Positions 26,726 through 35,657 of a stretch of 64,000 nt of DNA are shown here, in pieces (the stretch's first letter is position 1; every line of letters begins with the position of its first letter). Source of the stretch: Clostridiales bacterium (GTDB lineage Bacteria; Bacillota; Clostridia; Saccharofermentanales; Saccharofermentanaceae); assembly GCA_017513085.1 (NCBI GenBank), contig JAFWDK010000024.1, positions 1-64,000 of the forward strand, read 5' to 3'. The position numbers and the translations under genes are program-made. The notes under the pieces are model-generated. The model saw nothing but the letters and a program-made list of their open reading frames with translations, was not told the DNA's origin and did no database searches.

Positions 26726-28927
26726 ATGAGTAAGAACTTAGTAATCGTTGAGTCCCCTGCAAAGGCGAAGACTATCGGACGATATCTTGGAAAAGATTAT
26801 AGAATCACTGCCTCGGTCGGACACATCCGTGATCTGCCTTCTTCAACTATGGGTGTCGATGTTAAGCACGATTTTAAACCGACATACATCAACATGAGAG
26901 GAAAAGAGAAGGTGATCCGTGAGCTCAAGGAGCTTGCCGGAAGTGCGGACAAAGTTTATATCGCAACCGACCCTGACCGCGAAGGAGAAGCTATTGCCTG
27001 GCATATCGCCAAAGTTCTTAATATCGATCTAGACGATGAATGCCGTATCTCTTTTAATGAAATTACGGAAAAAGCAATTAAAAATGCTATCCTGTCTCCC
27101 AGAAAAATTGATGTTGATCTTGTGAACGCCCAGCAGGCCAGACGTGTTTTGGATAGACTTGTCGGTTATGAATTAAGTCCACTTCTTTGGGCTAAGGTAA
27201 GAAAAGGCCTTTCTGCCGGACGAGTTCAATCTGTCGCGACAAAACTTGTCGTTGACAGAGAAAAAGAAATCAACGCATTTAAGCCTGAAGAATATTGGAA
27301 TGTAAACGTTGAACTTTCTCCGATCGATTCCGGATTCCCGTTCAAAGCTCGTTACCATGGCGAGAAGAAGGGTGATAAGATCGAAAAAATCAAACTCTCC
27401 AATAAGGAAGAGACAGACAAACTTCTTTCTTCTTTACAGGGAGGTTCTTATATAGTTGATACAGTCAAGAAGGGACGTAAGCACAGACAACCTTTTGCTC
27501 CTTTTACTACAAGTACATTGCAGCAAGAGGCATCCAGACGTATCAGTTTTACTTCCAGAAAGACTATGAGCGTAGCGCAGCAGCTCTATGAAGGTGTTGA
27601 GATCGCAGGCCAAGGCCAGATCGCTCTTGTATCTTATATCCGTACAGACTCCGTTCGTGTTTCGGATGAGGCAATGGCTGCTGCCAGAAGTCTTATTGCC
27701 GAGAAGTATGGCGAGAAGTATTTGCCCAAGTCTCCTAGAAAATATGCGAATAAGAATTCGGCACAGGATGCCCATGAAGCGATTCGCCCGACTCATTTTG
27801 AATTAAGCCCGGAATCCATAAAGAATTCTCTTTCTTTGGATCAGTACAAGCTTTATAAGTTGATCTGGGATCGTTTCCTGTCTTCTCAGATGGCATCTGC
27901 TGAAGTAGATACTGTTTCTCTGGATGTGCGCTGCAATCAGTCGATTTTCCGTACACAGGGTGAAACCATCAAGTTCCAGGGTTTTTTGGCAGCATATGCT
28001 GATTTGAATGAAGATACTTCCGATGACGAAAAGAATGCAAAGGCAAAACTTCCTGAATTGGTTGAGAACCAGGAGCTGAAGTTGATCGATATCGCTTCGG
28101 AACAGAAGTTTACGATGCCGCCGCCAAGATTTACCGAGGCGACTTTGATCAAGATGCTTGAAGAAAAGGGTATTGGACGTCCATCTACATATGCTCCGAC
28201 GATTTCTACGATCCTGGAGAGAAATTATATCAGTAAAGAAGGCAAGGTACTTTGCCCGACCGAGCTTGGCAATGTGGTAACAGAGCTTCTGGCAGATCAT
28301 TTTACGGAGATAGTAGATGTCTCATTTACTGCCGATATGGAAACAAAACTTGACCAGATCGAATTAGGAAAGAAGGACTGGGTAAAAGTTCTTTCGGAGT
28401 TCTATCCGCCTTTCCACGAACTTATCCTAAAAGCTGGATCCGCTGTGTCCAAAGTAAAAATGGCAGAAAAGCAGACCGGCGAGAAGTGCCCGGATTGCGG
28501 CAATGATCTCGTGATCAAAGAAGGTCGTTTTGGTCAGTTTATTGCTTGCTCTCATTTCCCTGAGTGCAAATATACGAAGAATATTGAAGTTACGGTCAAG
28601 GGTAGTTGCCCGCTTTGTGGCAGCGGTCTCGTTTCGCATCGCTCGACTAAGTATAAGGGTCGTACTTTCTATACCTGTGACAAAAAGGGTAAGGATCCGG
28701 AATGTGGCTTTATCAGTTGGGATCTTCCAATTGAAGGACAAAAGTGTGATACATGCGGAAGCTATATGGTATGGAAGCGTTTCCGTGGCAGAGCATATCC
28801 TAAGTGCGCAAATCCGGATTGCCCGAAGAATACAGCTAAAAAATCATCTAAATCTTCTGACACAGAAGAATCTGATGTGGAAAAACCTGTTAAAAAGACA
28901 AGAGGAAAGAAGAGCAAAGAGGAGTAA
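26726..28927 (+). CDS. topA: DNA topoisomerase I
   Basis: A 733-residue type IA enzyme that relaxes negative supercoils. The Toprim domain starts at NLVIVESPAKAKTIGRYLG and contains ATDPDREGEAIAWH. The active-site Tyr304 lies in SYIRTDSVR. Three C-terminal Cys4-type zinc fingers begin near residues 590, 632 and 675 (CPDCGNDL, CPLCGSGL, CDTCGSYM). The protein ends in a lysine-rich tail. GGGAGAAAG precedes the ATG. The order dprA-topA-trmFO is the common one in clostridia and bacilli. Confidence 0.97.
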   Translation: MSKNLVIVESPAKAKTIGRYLGKDYRITASVGHIRDLPSSTMGVDVKHDFKPTYINMRGKEKVIRELKELAGSADKVYIATDPDREGEAIAWHIAKVLNIDLDDECRISFNEITEKAIKNAILSPRKIDVDLVNAQQARRVLDRLVGYELSPLLWAKVRKGLSAGRVQSVATKLVVDREKEINAFKPEEYWNVNVELSPIDSGFPFKARYHGEKKGDKIEKIKLSNKEETDKLLSSLQGGSYIVDTVKKGRKHRQPFAPFTTSTLQQEASRRISFTSRKTMSVAQQLYEGVEIAGQGQIALVSYIRTDSVRVSDEAMAAARSLIAEKYGEKYLPKSPRKYANKNSAQDAHEAIRPTHFELSPESIKNSLSLDQYKLYKLIWDRFLSSQMASAEVDTVSLDVRCNQSIFRTQGETIKFQGFLAAYADLNEDTSDDEKNAKAKLPELVENQELKLIDIASEQKFTMPPPRFTEATLIKMLEEKGIGRPSTYAPTISTILERNYISKEGKVLCPTELGNVVTELLADHFTEIVDVSFTADMETKLDQIELGKKDWVKVLSEFYPPFHELILKAGSAVSKVKMAEKQTGEKCPDCGNDLVIKEGRFGQFIACSHFPECKYTKNIEVTVKGSCPLCGSGLVSHRSTKYKGRTFYTCDKKGKDPECGFISWDLPIEGQKCDTCGSYMVWKRFRGRAYPKCANPDCPKNTAKKSSKSSDTEESDVEKPVKKTRGKKSKEE

Positions 28928-28932
28928 TCAAT

Positions 28933-30264
28933 ATGTTCGAGCCGGAAGTGACGATCATTGGCGCCGGACTGGCCGGAGCAGAAGCGGCATGGCAGGTGGC
29001 CAGACATGGTGTGCGTGTCCGACTTTATGAAATGAAACCGGTACGCAAGAGTCCGGCACATCATAGTGACAAATTTGCCGAACTTGTCTGTAGTAATTCT
29101 CTTCGATCCAATCAGCTGGAAAACGGAGTGGGACTTCTTAAGGAAGAGTTGCGCATCCTTGGATCATTGATCATGGAATCTGCTGACAAGGCGCAAGTGC
29201 CTGCCGGTGGTGCGCTTGCAGTCGATAGAGAAGAATTCTCCGGATATATAACGGAAAGAATCAAGAACCATCCTTTAATCGAAGTTGTTTATGACGAGAT
29301 CAAATCGATACCTGATGAGGGTGTTGTGATCATCGCAACGGGACCACTTACAGATGGTGAGCTTTATGACAGTATCATGCAAAAGATCGGTCAGAAAGAT
29401 ATGCATTTTTTTGATGCAGCTGCGCCTATTGTAATGGAATCAACGATAGATCGCTCGATCTGCTTTGCCATGTCCCGATATGGCAAAGGAGGAGATGATT
29501 ATCTTAACTGCCCGATGAATGAGGAAGAATACCGCGCATTTTACGAAGCGTTGATTTCTGCCGAACTTGCAGATGTGAAGGGCTTTGATAAAGAAACAGT
29601 TTTCGAAGGATGTATGCCTATCGAGACCATGGCGAAACGTGGATATGATACGATGCGTTTCGGTCCCTTAAAACCAGTCGGTCTGATCGATCCGCGTACA
29701 GGCAAAGAACCTTACGCATGTGTACAGCTCCGTCAGGATGACCGCATGGCATCGATTTATAATATTGTCGGATTCCAGACACGTCTGAAATTCCCTGAAC
29801 AAAAACGAGTGTTCGGAATGATTCCCGGTCTTCAGAATGCTGAGTTTACACGTATGGGCGTTATGCATAGGAATACGTATATCGAATCTCCGAAACTCCT
29901 TTCTGCCACTTATCAGCTGCGGGAAGATCCCCGGATCTTTTTTGCGGGACAGATTACCGGAGTGGAAGGGTACATTGAATCTACAGCGTCAGGCTATCTT
30001 TCCGGCTATTATGCAGTTACTATGGTCCGCCCGGACATGGAACAGGTGACTTTCAGTCCTGAAACCATGATCGGAGCCATGGCAGCTTATGTATCTGATC
30101 CGAATGTGAAGCATTTTGTTCCTATGAATGCTAATTTCGGTTTAGTTGCTCCACTTGGTTATAAAGTTAAAGGCAAGAAGAAAGAGAAGAACCTTGCCTA
30201 TGCGGAGCGTGCCATCGCTGAAGTTTGTAAGAATAAAGAGAAGATGGAGTTGTTTTGGAAATGA
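28933..30264 (+). CDS. trmFO: Methylenetetrahydrofolate-tRNA-(uracil54-C5)-methyltransferase
   Basis: A 443-residue flavoprotein that makes ribothymidine at tRNA position 54 with folate as carbon donor. The FAD-binding GAGLAGAEAAWQ is at the N terminus, followed by the family motif CSNSLRSNQLENGVGLLKEE with conserved Cys, and the C-terminal FAGQITGVEGYIESTASGY. GAGGAG precedes the ATG, 5 bases after topA. It overlaps the next gene by 4 bases. Confidence 0.96.
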   Translation: MFEPEVTIIGAGLAGAEAAWQVARHGVRVRLYEMKPVRKSPAHHSDKFAELVCSNSLRSNQLENGVGLLKEELRILGSLIMESADKAQVPAGGALAVDREEFSGYITERIKNHPLIEVVYDEIKSIPDEGVVIIATGPLTDGELYDSIMQKIGQKDMHFFDAAAPIVMESTIDRSICFAMSRYGKGGDDYLNCPMNEEEYRAFYEALISAELADVKGFDKETVFEGCMPIETMAKRGYDTMRFGPLKPVGLIDPRTGKEPYACVQLRQDDRMASIYNIVGFQTRLKFPEQKRVFGMIPGLQNAEFTRMGVMHRNTYIESPKLLSATYQLREDPRIFFAGQITGVEGYIESTASGYLSGYYAVTMVRPDMEQVTFSPETMIGAMAAYVSDPNVKHFVPMNANFGLVAPLGYKVKGKKKEKNLAYAERAIAEVCKNKEKMELFWK

Positions 30265-31130
30265 AACTTGCTCGGAATATCCAATATGAAAGTGAAAAAG
30301 TATCGTATAAGAGCTTCCTGAAAGCATATGGCCATAACTGGGCTAAAGTCTGTATCAGCAACGCAGTTCTGCTGTTGTGTAACCTTCTTTCCATGGTAAT
30401 CGGTCTTGCTATCGTTATGTTCATCTTTCCCTTTATTTTTCCGTCTTTCCTTCCGGATTCGTTGAAAGACTTTCTTTTGACAAATGGTTTTGTATTAGAG
30501 GCGGAAGCCACAAATGAAGCTGTGCAAAGTATCTACTATCTGCTTTGCCTGATCCTGGATATGATGATGACAGGCCTGATGTTTGTAATAAACGGTCCTG
30601 TGCAGTGCGGTATCGTTTACTATTTGCGTAATCTTCTTGAAGGAGATGCCAGACTGAGAGATGATTTCAAAAAAGGTATGAAGTTAAACTGGAAAAAGTC
30701 TTTGGGGGCTTGTATCCTCTCCATTCTGGTCACTGTTGTCCTGATTTTTAATATCGGGTACTACAGAAATGTTGGCATGGGGTCAATTACTCCTTTTGTA
30801 CAGGGTTTTTTCACATGGTGCCTTGTTTTTTGGGGCTGTATGCAGCTTTATGTTTATCCGCTTATTGCTTGTACGGATCTTTCTCTCAAAGATGTGTACA
30901 GAAATGCTGCTTTGTTTTCCGTGAAGAGTTTCTTTGCTACACTAGGCATGTTCTTCCTGCAATGCCTGCTTTTCCTTGTTATACCATTCGTGCTGATCTT
31001 TTTTGCGGGGCAGATCGGATATGGCGTGGCGGTACTCTTATATCTGCTCTTTTCTTTTGGGTTTATGACATTTCTTTCGACATATCACTCCTGGAAACTA
31101 ATCAATAACTACGTAAAAACAGAAAAATAA
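30261..31130 (+). CDS. Integral membrane protein, possibly DUF624/YesL-like
   Basis: A 289-residue protein with about five to six hydrophobic segments (about 32-55, 88-110, 147-166, 182-205, 225-250 and 252-275). Its architecture (SFLKAYGHNWAKVCISNAVLLL, GPVQCGIVYYLRNLLEGDA, then FKKGMKLNWKKSL) resembles DUF624 proteins, some of which accompany carbohydrate transport genes. ATG at 30261 in the overlap with trmFO is preferred over an in-frame TTG at 30255. It precedes the phospho-signalling operon by 89 bases and may or may not belong to it. Confidence 0.65.
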   Translation: MKLARNIQYESEKVSYKSFLKAYGHNWAKVCISNAVLLLCNLLSMVIGLAIVMFIFPFIFPSFLPDSLKDFLLTNGFVLEAEATNEAVQSIYYLLCLILDMMMTGLMFVINGPVQCGIVYYLRNLLEGDARLRDDFKKGMKLNWKKSLGACILSILVTVVLIFNIGYYRNVGMGSITPFVQGFFTWCLVFWGCMQLYVYPLIACTDLSLKDVYRNAALFSVKSFFATLGMFFLQCLLFLVIPFVLIFFAGQIGYGVAVLLYLLFSFGFMTFLSTYHSWKLINNYVKTEK

Positions 31131-31219
31131 GTATTCCTTATGCATAGCAAGTGATATGTACTTTTTAATGTTGATGGTCTAGAATATATAGGTATTCTTA
31201 CTTTAATAGGAGCGTGCTT

Positions 31220-32683
31220 ATGATACAGTGTGAAAGAGGTCATTTCTTTGATGAGAATCGTTATTCCGGTTGCCCTTATTGCAATCAGATCAATAATCAG
31301 CAAAGGAGTGTGATCCCACCGATTGCTCCGGCAATGGAAATTCCCAAGCCTTCTTGTGGAAAGACAGTTGCTATTGAAGGAATGGATACAACTCCATCTG
31401 TAGGCAAGACCGTTGCCATAGATAACTTTGAAGAGAATACTCCACATATCGGAAAAACAGTTGCCATCACAGAAGATGCAACATATGCTCCACCGGCTGC
31501 TCCGTCATCCGTAGAACAGGTATCTTCGCCTTCGGTTGCAGCAGCTCCTGTTGCACCAGTAGCAGCTGCTGCAGTGGCTGCTCCTTTTTCAGAGCCAACA
31601 CCGTTTACAGCACCGACGTCTTCGGAAAATACAGCTGTTTCCAATGGTTCCCTGTTTAATGACGGGGCTCAGGAACAGCCCGGACCGGCTTCAGAACAAA
31701 CGGATCCGGAGTCCATTATGAGACCTTATCAGGTTACCGGTCTTGGTGTTAAGGAGAATCCTCAGCCGATTCCGGTCAGTGAACCGACTTATGAGCGTCC
31801 GTACGCTGTTTCCGGCCTTGGTGTCAAAGAGAATCCGACTCCGACGTCTGCTGTAGAGGTCGGTGCAACATTCCCGGTTCCGCAACAGGGAGAAGCTCCT
31901 ATGTCTGCTGAAGCCAGTGCTTTTGCTTCTGTGGGATTCCCGGGAGGTCCGAATCCTTTTATGGCTCCCGGCATGATTCCGGGTATGCCTGTAGGCGCAC
32001 CGCCTGCACCTGTCCCGACTACTCCAAATGTTGAAGTTCCTGCGCCAATAATTGAACCTGTTTCTTTGAATGGTGAAAATTCTGCTTCAGTAGTGGAAGA
32101 ACCTTCTCCTGAAGTTTCGGAAGCAGCTTCGGTAATAGAAGAAACTGTTCCGGTAGTGGAAGAAATCGTACATTCTGAACCGGAGACGGTTCCTGCAGTT
32201 GCAGAGACGGTTCCTGTTGAACAGCCTGTCGTTGCTCCGCAGGCCGCGCCTATCGAAACTCCTGTTGCTTCTCCGTTCATTATGCCTGCTCCTGTGGATC
32301 CGCATGCCACGGTGGCAATGACGGAATCGGATATGGATTATCTTCCGAGAGTACATGCCCGCGCGTTCCTCGTTTGTACAGATGGTCCTATGACCGGAGC
32401 ATCTTTTGTATTCCAGGAGAATAAGGCTATTATCGGACGTCAGAAGAATTATGAGATTTCATTGTTCCGCGATCCGTCGGTATCCCGTAGTCCGCATGCC
32501 ATTATCAAGTATGACAAGGATAGTCTAACGTATACCGTTGCTCCGGGTGATGCTGAAAAGAGAGTATCTGTAAATGGAACATTCATTACTTCCGAGCAGT
32601 CTTTAGGTATTTACGATATTTTGGGTATCGGACAATCCAGACTCTTATTTATTCCTGTTTGCAGTGAGAAGTTTGCATGGTAA
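31220..32683 (+). CDS. FHA-domain protein with zinc-ribbon start and repeated T-V-A-I motifs
   Basis: A 487-residue protein, probably cytoplasmic. A short metal-binding start (C4, H8, C18, C21 in CERGHFF and CPYC) is followed by a long low-complexity Pro/Ala/Glu/Val region. This region contains GKTVAI three times (Thr49, Thr64, Thr80), HATVAM once (Thr364), and the tandem segment PY.V.GLGVKENP twice (about 170 and 195). The C-terminal FHA domain (about 377-480) has the phosphothreonine-reading residues IIGRQ and SRSPH. Known FHA domains bind pThr peptides, often with Ile/Leu at +3, which the T-V-A-I/M sites match; self-binding after phosphorylation by the downstream kinase is my inference. 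TAGGAG precedes ATG 31220; GTG at 31214 is too close to it. Confidence 0.88.
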   Translation: MIQCERGHFFDENRYSGCPYCNQINNQQRSVIPPIAPAMEIPKPSCGKTVAIEGMDTTPSVGKTVAIDNFEENTPHIGKTVAITEDATYAPPAAPSSVEQVSSPSVAAAPVAPVAAAAVAAPFSEPTPFTAPTSSENTAVSNGSLFNDGAQEQPGPASEQTDPESIMRPYQVTGLGVKENPQPIPVSEPTYERPYAVSGLGVKENPTPTSAVEVGATFPVPQQGEAPMSAEASAFASVGFPGGPNPFMAPGMIPGMPVGAPPAPVPTTPNVEVPAPIIEPVSLNGENSASVVEEPSPEVSEAASVIEETVPVVEEIVHSEPETVPAVAETVPVEQPVVAPQAAPIETPVASPFIMPAPVDPHATVAMTESDMDYLPRVHARAFLVCTDGPMTGASFVFQENKAIIGRQKNYEISLFRDPSVSRSPHAIIKYDKDSLTYTVAPGDAEKRVSVNGTFITSEQSLGIYDILGIGQSRLLFIPVCSEKFAW

Positions 32684-33612
32684 GTTTTCTCTTAGCAGTC
32701 AATTCGGAAAAATTGAAGTCATTCCTGAATAAGTGGGGATTTCTTTGTGGTATTGCACTTGCGCTTATCGTGATAGGTGTAATTGTAGCTGTTTGGCTGA
32801 TTTTGAAAAAAAATACGCAAGAAGAGCCATCTTCTGATACAAATCCGAATGGGTCGCTTGGTTCGATGGATAATGGTTTTTTTAGAATTGAAGTCGGAAA
32901 CTGCCAAGGTTTGGGCGAAAGAGATGAGCAACAGGATGCTTTCGGCTTTTCTCCCAATGCCAAATGGAAAGATAAAGGATTCCTGGCTGTGCTTTGTGAT
33001 GGAATGGGCGGTCTTGATTCTGGAGCTGTGATTTCCAACAAACTGGTATCAGATGTAATCAAAGAGTTTCCTTATTCGTTTGAAGAATTGAAGGATGGTT
33101 GGATCATTGATTCTCTTTCTGCAGATATTTATTCGAATTATTACGGTAGAGGTGGTACAACGCTGATCATTACTTTCCTTAAGGGTGATAAGCTTTGGTT
33201 TGCTTCGGTCGGAGACAGTGATCTTCTTCTTTATCGTGAAGGCCGGATCTATGCTATGAATCAACGTCAGGAGTATGGTAATAATTTGCTCATGAAAGTC
33301 GTTGATGATGCACTTTCCATGGAGCAGGTGATAGGTAACAGTGATGCTCCTGCGCTTACTGAATATATGGGCGCACAGCATGCTGAAGCTGATTATTCCA
33401 TCCGCCCTTGGCAAGTTAAAGAAGGAGATGTCTATCTTCTTTGTTCAGATGGTGTTTCGGATACATTGACTTTTGACGAGATCCGTGAGGCAATGTCTCA
33501 TGATGCTTCCGAGTGTGCGGAACTTCTCGAGAAAGGTATAATAGAGAAGAATAAGCGGTTTCAAGATAATTACACGGCTATCGTGTTTTCAATAAAAAGG
33601 GTGGAGGTATAA
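32677..33612 (+). CDS. Membrane-anchored PP2C-family Ser/Thr phosphatase
   Basis: A 311-residue protein. One transmembrane segment (about 20-43) is flanked by Lys residues, followed by a linker and a PPM/PP2C domain (about 70-308). Metal-binding motifs are present: ERDEQQDAF (Asp87), LCDGMGG (Asp108), ASVGDSDLLLY, CSDGVSD and FQDNYTAIV. It would remove phosphate from kinase targets. The positive residues after the helix do not fix topology, but the phosphatase is assumed to be cytoplasmic. It overlaps the FHA gene by 7 bases, so translation is coupled. It differs from the second PP2C of the operon by having the membrane anchor and complete motifs. Confidence 0.92.
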   Translation: MVSFLLAVNSEKLKSFLNKWGFLCGIALALIVIGVIVAVWLILKKNTQEEPSSDTNPNGSLGSMDNGFFRIEVGNCQGLGERDEQQDAFGFSPNAKWKDKGFLAVLCDGMGGLDSGAVISNKLVSDVIKEFPYSFEELKDGWIIDSLSADIYSNYYGRGGTTLIITFLKGDKLWFASVGDSDLLLYREGRIYAMNQRQEYGNNLLMKVVDDALSMEQVIGNSDAPALTEYMGAQHAEADYSIRPWQVKEGDVYLLCSDGVSDTLTFDEIREAMSHDASECAELLEKGIIEKNKRFQDNYTAIVFSIKRVEV

Positions 33613-33615
33613 AAA

Positions 33616-34944
33616 ATGAAGTGGGTTAAAAGAATTGTTATGATTGTGCTGGCTTTGGGTATTGTTGGTTCAGGTATCCTGGCGTTCCTGTCTTACAATA
33701 ATTGGAAAGATGCAGATAAAGAAGTTACTCGTCTTTCTCTTTTGCAGGATGAGAATGGTGTATCCATTCCTACTACGGAAAATCAGAAATCTGTCGTATT
33801 GGTTGCCTGCATGAATAATCAAGGTTACGGTGGAGAAGGAACCGGATATGCTGTAGGTGAATATGGTGAAGATGTAAAATACATTGTTACCAATGGTCAC
33901 GTAGTTTCTTTTATGGAAGAGGATGATGCCTTTCAGGCTTACGTGTTTTTCGGAAAGAACGACTATCAGATCGCAGAAGTCGTATTTTACCAGTACGACA
34001 AAGATATGGATATGGCTATTCTGAAACTTCCAAAAGCAATCGATGAGCGTATTCCTGTAGCGATCCGTGATTCGGATGATGTAGACGTCGGTGACAAGTG
34101 TGTGGCTATAGGCTTCCCGGATAAGGCAAATAATCTCGATACGAATTTTACTCCTGATATTGCCAGTCAGACGGTTACCGCAGGTGTAATCGGAAAAGTA
34201 AAAGTTAATCCTGCCGGAAAGAATTATAAGTCTTTCCAACATGATGCGTTTATTACACATGGTAATTCCGGTGGACCTCTGTTTGATGAACATGGTTTCT
34301 TGATCGGTATGAATACAGAAGGCCGTGAGGATTCTGAAAACGTTAACTTCTCTATCATGAGTAACGAGATCACAAAAGTCCTGAAAAAGAATAAAATCAA
34401 ATTCATGACAGATGAGGATTATATTGAGGAAGCCGCTGCAGACAAGAAAGCCAGCAAGGGCAAAAAGTCCGAACTCAGTAAGAAAGAAGATGAGGCCCAG
34501 GCAGAAAAGACCAAGTTTTTCGTATTCCTGGGCGTAGGTGCTGCTTGTGCGGTTGCACTGCTCGTTCTTGCAATCCTTGGAAACAAAAAGGTCGTTATGG
34601 TCGGTGAGCAGGATGATGGCAAGAAGTCCTATCTTACCTGCACTAAGGGTATATATGCCGGACAGAAATTCGAATTTACCGATCACACCATGACGATCGG
34701 GCGTGATCGCAATACATGTACTTTCGTTTTCCCGGAAAACACACCGGGTATCAGCTCGAACCACTGTTCCGTATACTTTGATCCAAGAACGAAGAGTTTT
34801 GTGTTGACGGATAATGGCTCAACATATGGCACATATCTGTCTGACGGAAGAAAACTTACCAAAGGAGTTCCGGAACAGTTGACTCCGGGTTCGGTATTCT
34901 CTTTGGCAGATAAAACCAACGAATTCCTTGTAGAAAGAGAGTAA
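33616..34944 (+). CDS. Membrane trypsin-like protease fused to a C-terminal FHA domain
   Basis: A 442-residue, two-helix membrane protein. TM1 (about 5-27) leads to an HtrA/trypsin-type domain with the triad His95 (VTNGHVV), Asp132 (DMAILKL) and Ser218 (HGNSGGPLF). A charged linker (about 265-300, rich in K and E) leads to TM2 (about 301-322) and a cytoplasmic FHA domain (about 335-440, with TIGRDR and ISSNHC). No PDZ domain is present, unlike HtrA. With two helices, protease and linker should face outside and FHA inside if the N terminus is cytoplasmic. This would link an outside cleavage event to inside phosphothreonine binding. The start is 3 bases after the phosphatase gene. Confidence 0.9.
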   Translation: MKWVKRIVMIVLALGIVGSGILAFLSYNNWKDADKEVTRLSLLQDENGVSIPTTENQKSVVLVACMNNQGYGGEGTGYAVGEYGEDVKYIVTNGHVVSFMEEDDAFQAYVFFGKNDYQIAEVVFYQYDKDMDMAILKLPKAIDERIPVAIRDSDDVDVGDKCVAIGFPDKANNLDTNFTPDIASQTVTAGVIGKVKVNPAGKNYKSFQHDAFITHGNSGGPLFDEHGFLIGMNTEGREDSENVNFSIMSNEITKVLKKNKIKFMTDEDYIEEAAADKKASKGKKSELSKKEDEAQAEKTKFFVFLGVGAACAVALLVLAILGNKKVVMVGEQDDGKKSYLTCTKGIYAGQKFEFTDHTMTIGRDRNTCTFVFPENTPGISSNHCSVYFDPRTKSFVLTDNGSTYGTYLSDGRKLTKGVPEQLTPGSVFSLADKTNEFLVERE

Positions 34945-34945
34945 G

Positions 34946-35653
34946 ATGGATTTTTATTCATATACAAACAAAGGCGGACATGAACCGAATTGTGATTATC
35001 AGCAGGTCATCGAGCATGATAATAAAGTGCTGATGGTGGTCTGTGATGGTTTGAATGGTCTGCCTTCCGGAGATGAAGCGGCAAAGATCATCGGAGATAT
35101 CGCCATTGCGTCCCTGATTGAAGGCCAGGAGCCTTCCCAGGCTTGTGTTACCGCAAATGCGAAGTTTCGCGAGATGCAGTTTGATAATGTCAATCTCCGA
35201 CGTGCAGGCGCTACGATATGCGTAGTCCGTATTGCTGACGGAATCTGCAGCTGGGCGAATGTCGGGGATTCCCACATCTATCACTTTTCGGAGAGTTCTC
35301 TGGTACACCATTCGTGTGACGATACGTTTGCATATCAGATGTTTGTACGTGGAGAGTGTGACTATGAGGCACTTCGAGAGATCGAGAACCGTACCGGGAT
35401 GAATGTTTGTATTGGACAGAAAGATACTGTTGAGCCACATGTTGAAGAATTTCCGATAGCTGATTCGGATGGAATACTTGTATGTTCGGATGGCTTCTGG
35501 GAAAATGTATATGAAACGGAAATGACGATCGATTTCGTGAAATCTTTTAATGCTAAAGATTGGGCGAGAAAGATGCTTCTGCGTGCGATCCAACGTGGAC
35601 AATTTAAGGGTGATAATCTCACTCTGATTACATATATAAAGATGGCAGGTTGA
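34946..35653 (+). CDS. Soluble PP2C-family phosphatase with altered metal motif
   Basis: A 235-residue cytoplasmic PP2C-type protein, near the minimal length for the fold. The motifs are readable but one is changed: VVCDGLNGLPSGDEAA has Asn where the family has DGxGG. NVGDSHIYHF, LVCSDGFWENV and KGDNLTLITY are present. The Asp that binds metal in the first motif is kept, so activity is possible. It lies 1 base after the protease gene and 4 bases before the kinase gene. It may balance the kinase in the cytoplasm while the membrane PP2C acts elsewhere. Confidence 0.88.
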   Translation: MDFYSYTNKGGHEPNCDYQQVIEHDNKVLMVVCDGLNGLPSGDEAAKIIGDIAIASLIEGQEPSQACVTANAKFREMQFDNVNLRRAGATICVVRIADGICSWANVGDSHIYHFSESSLVHHSCDDTFAYQMFVRGECDYEALREIENRTGMNVCIGQKDTVEPHVEEFPIADSDGILVCSDGFWENVYETEMTIDFVKSFNAKDWARKMLLRAIQRGQFKGDNLTLITYIKMAG

Positions 35654-35657
35654 TAGA

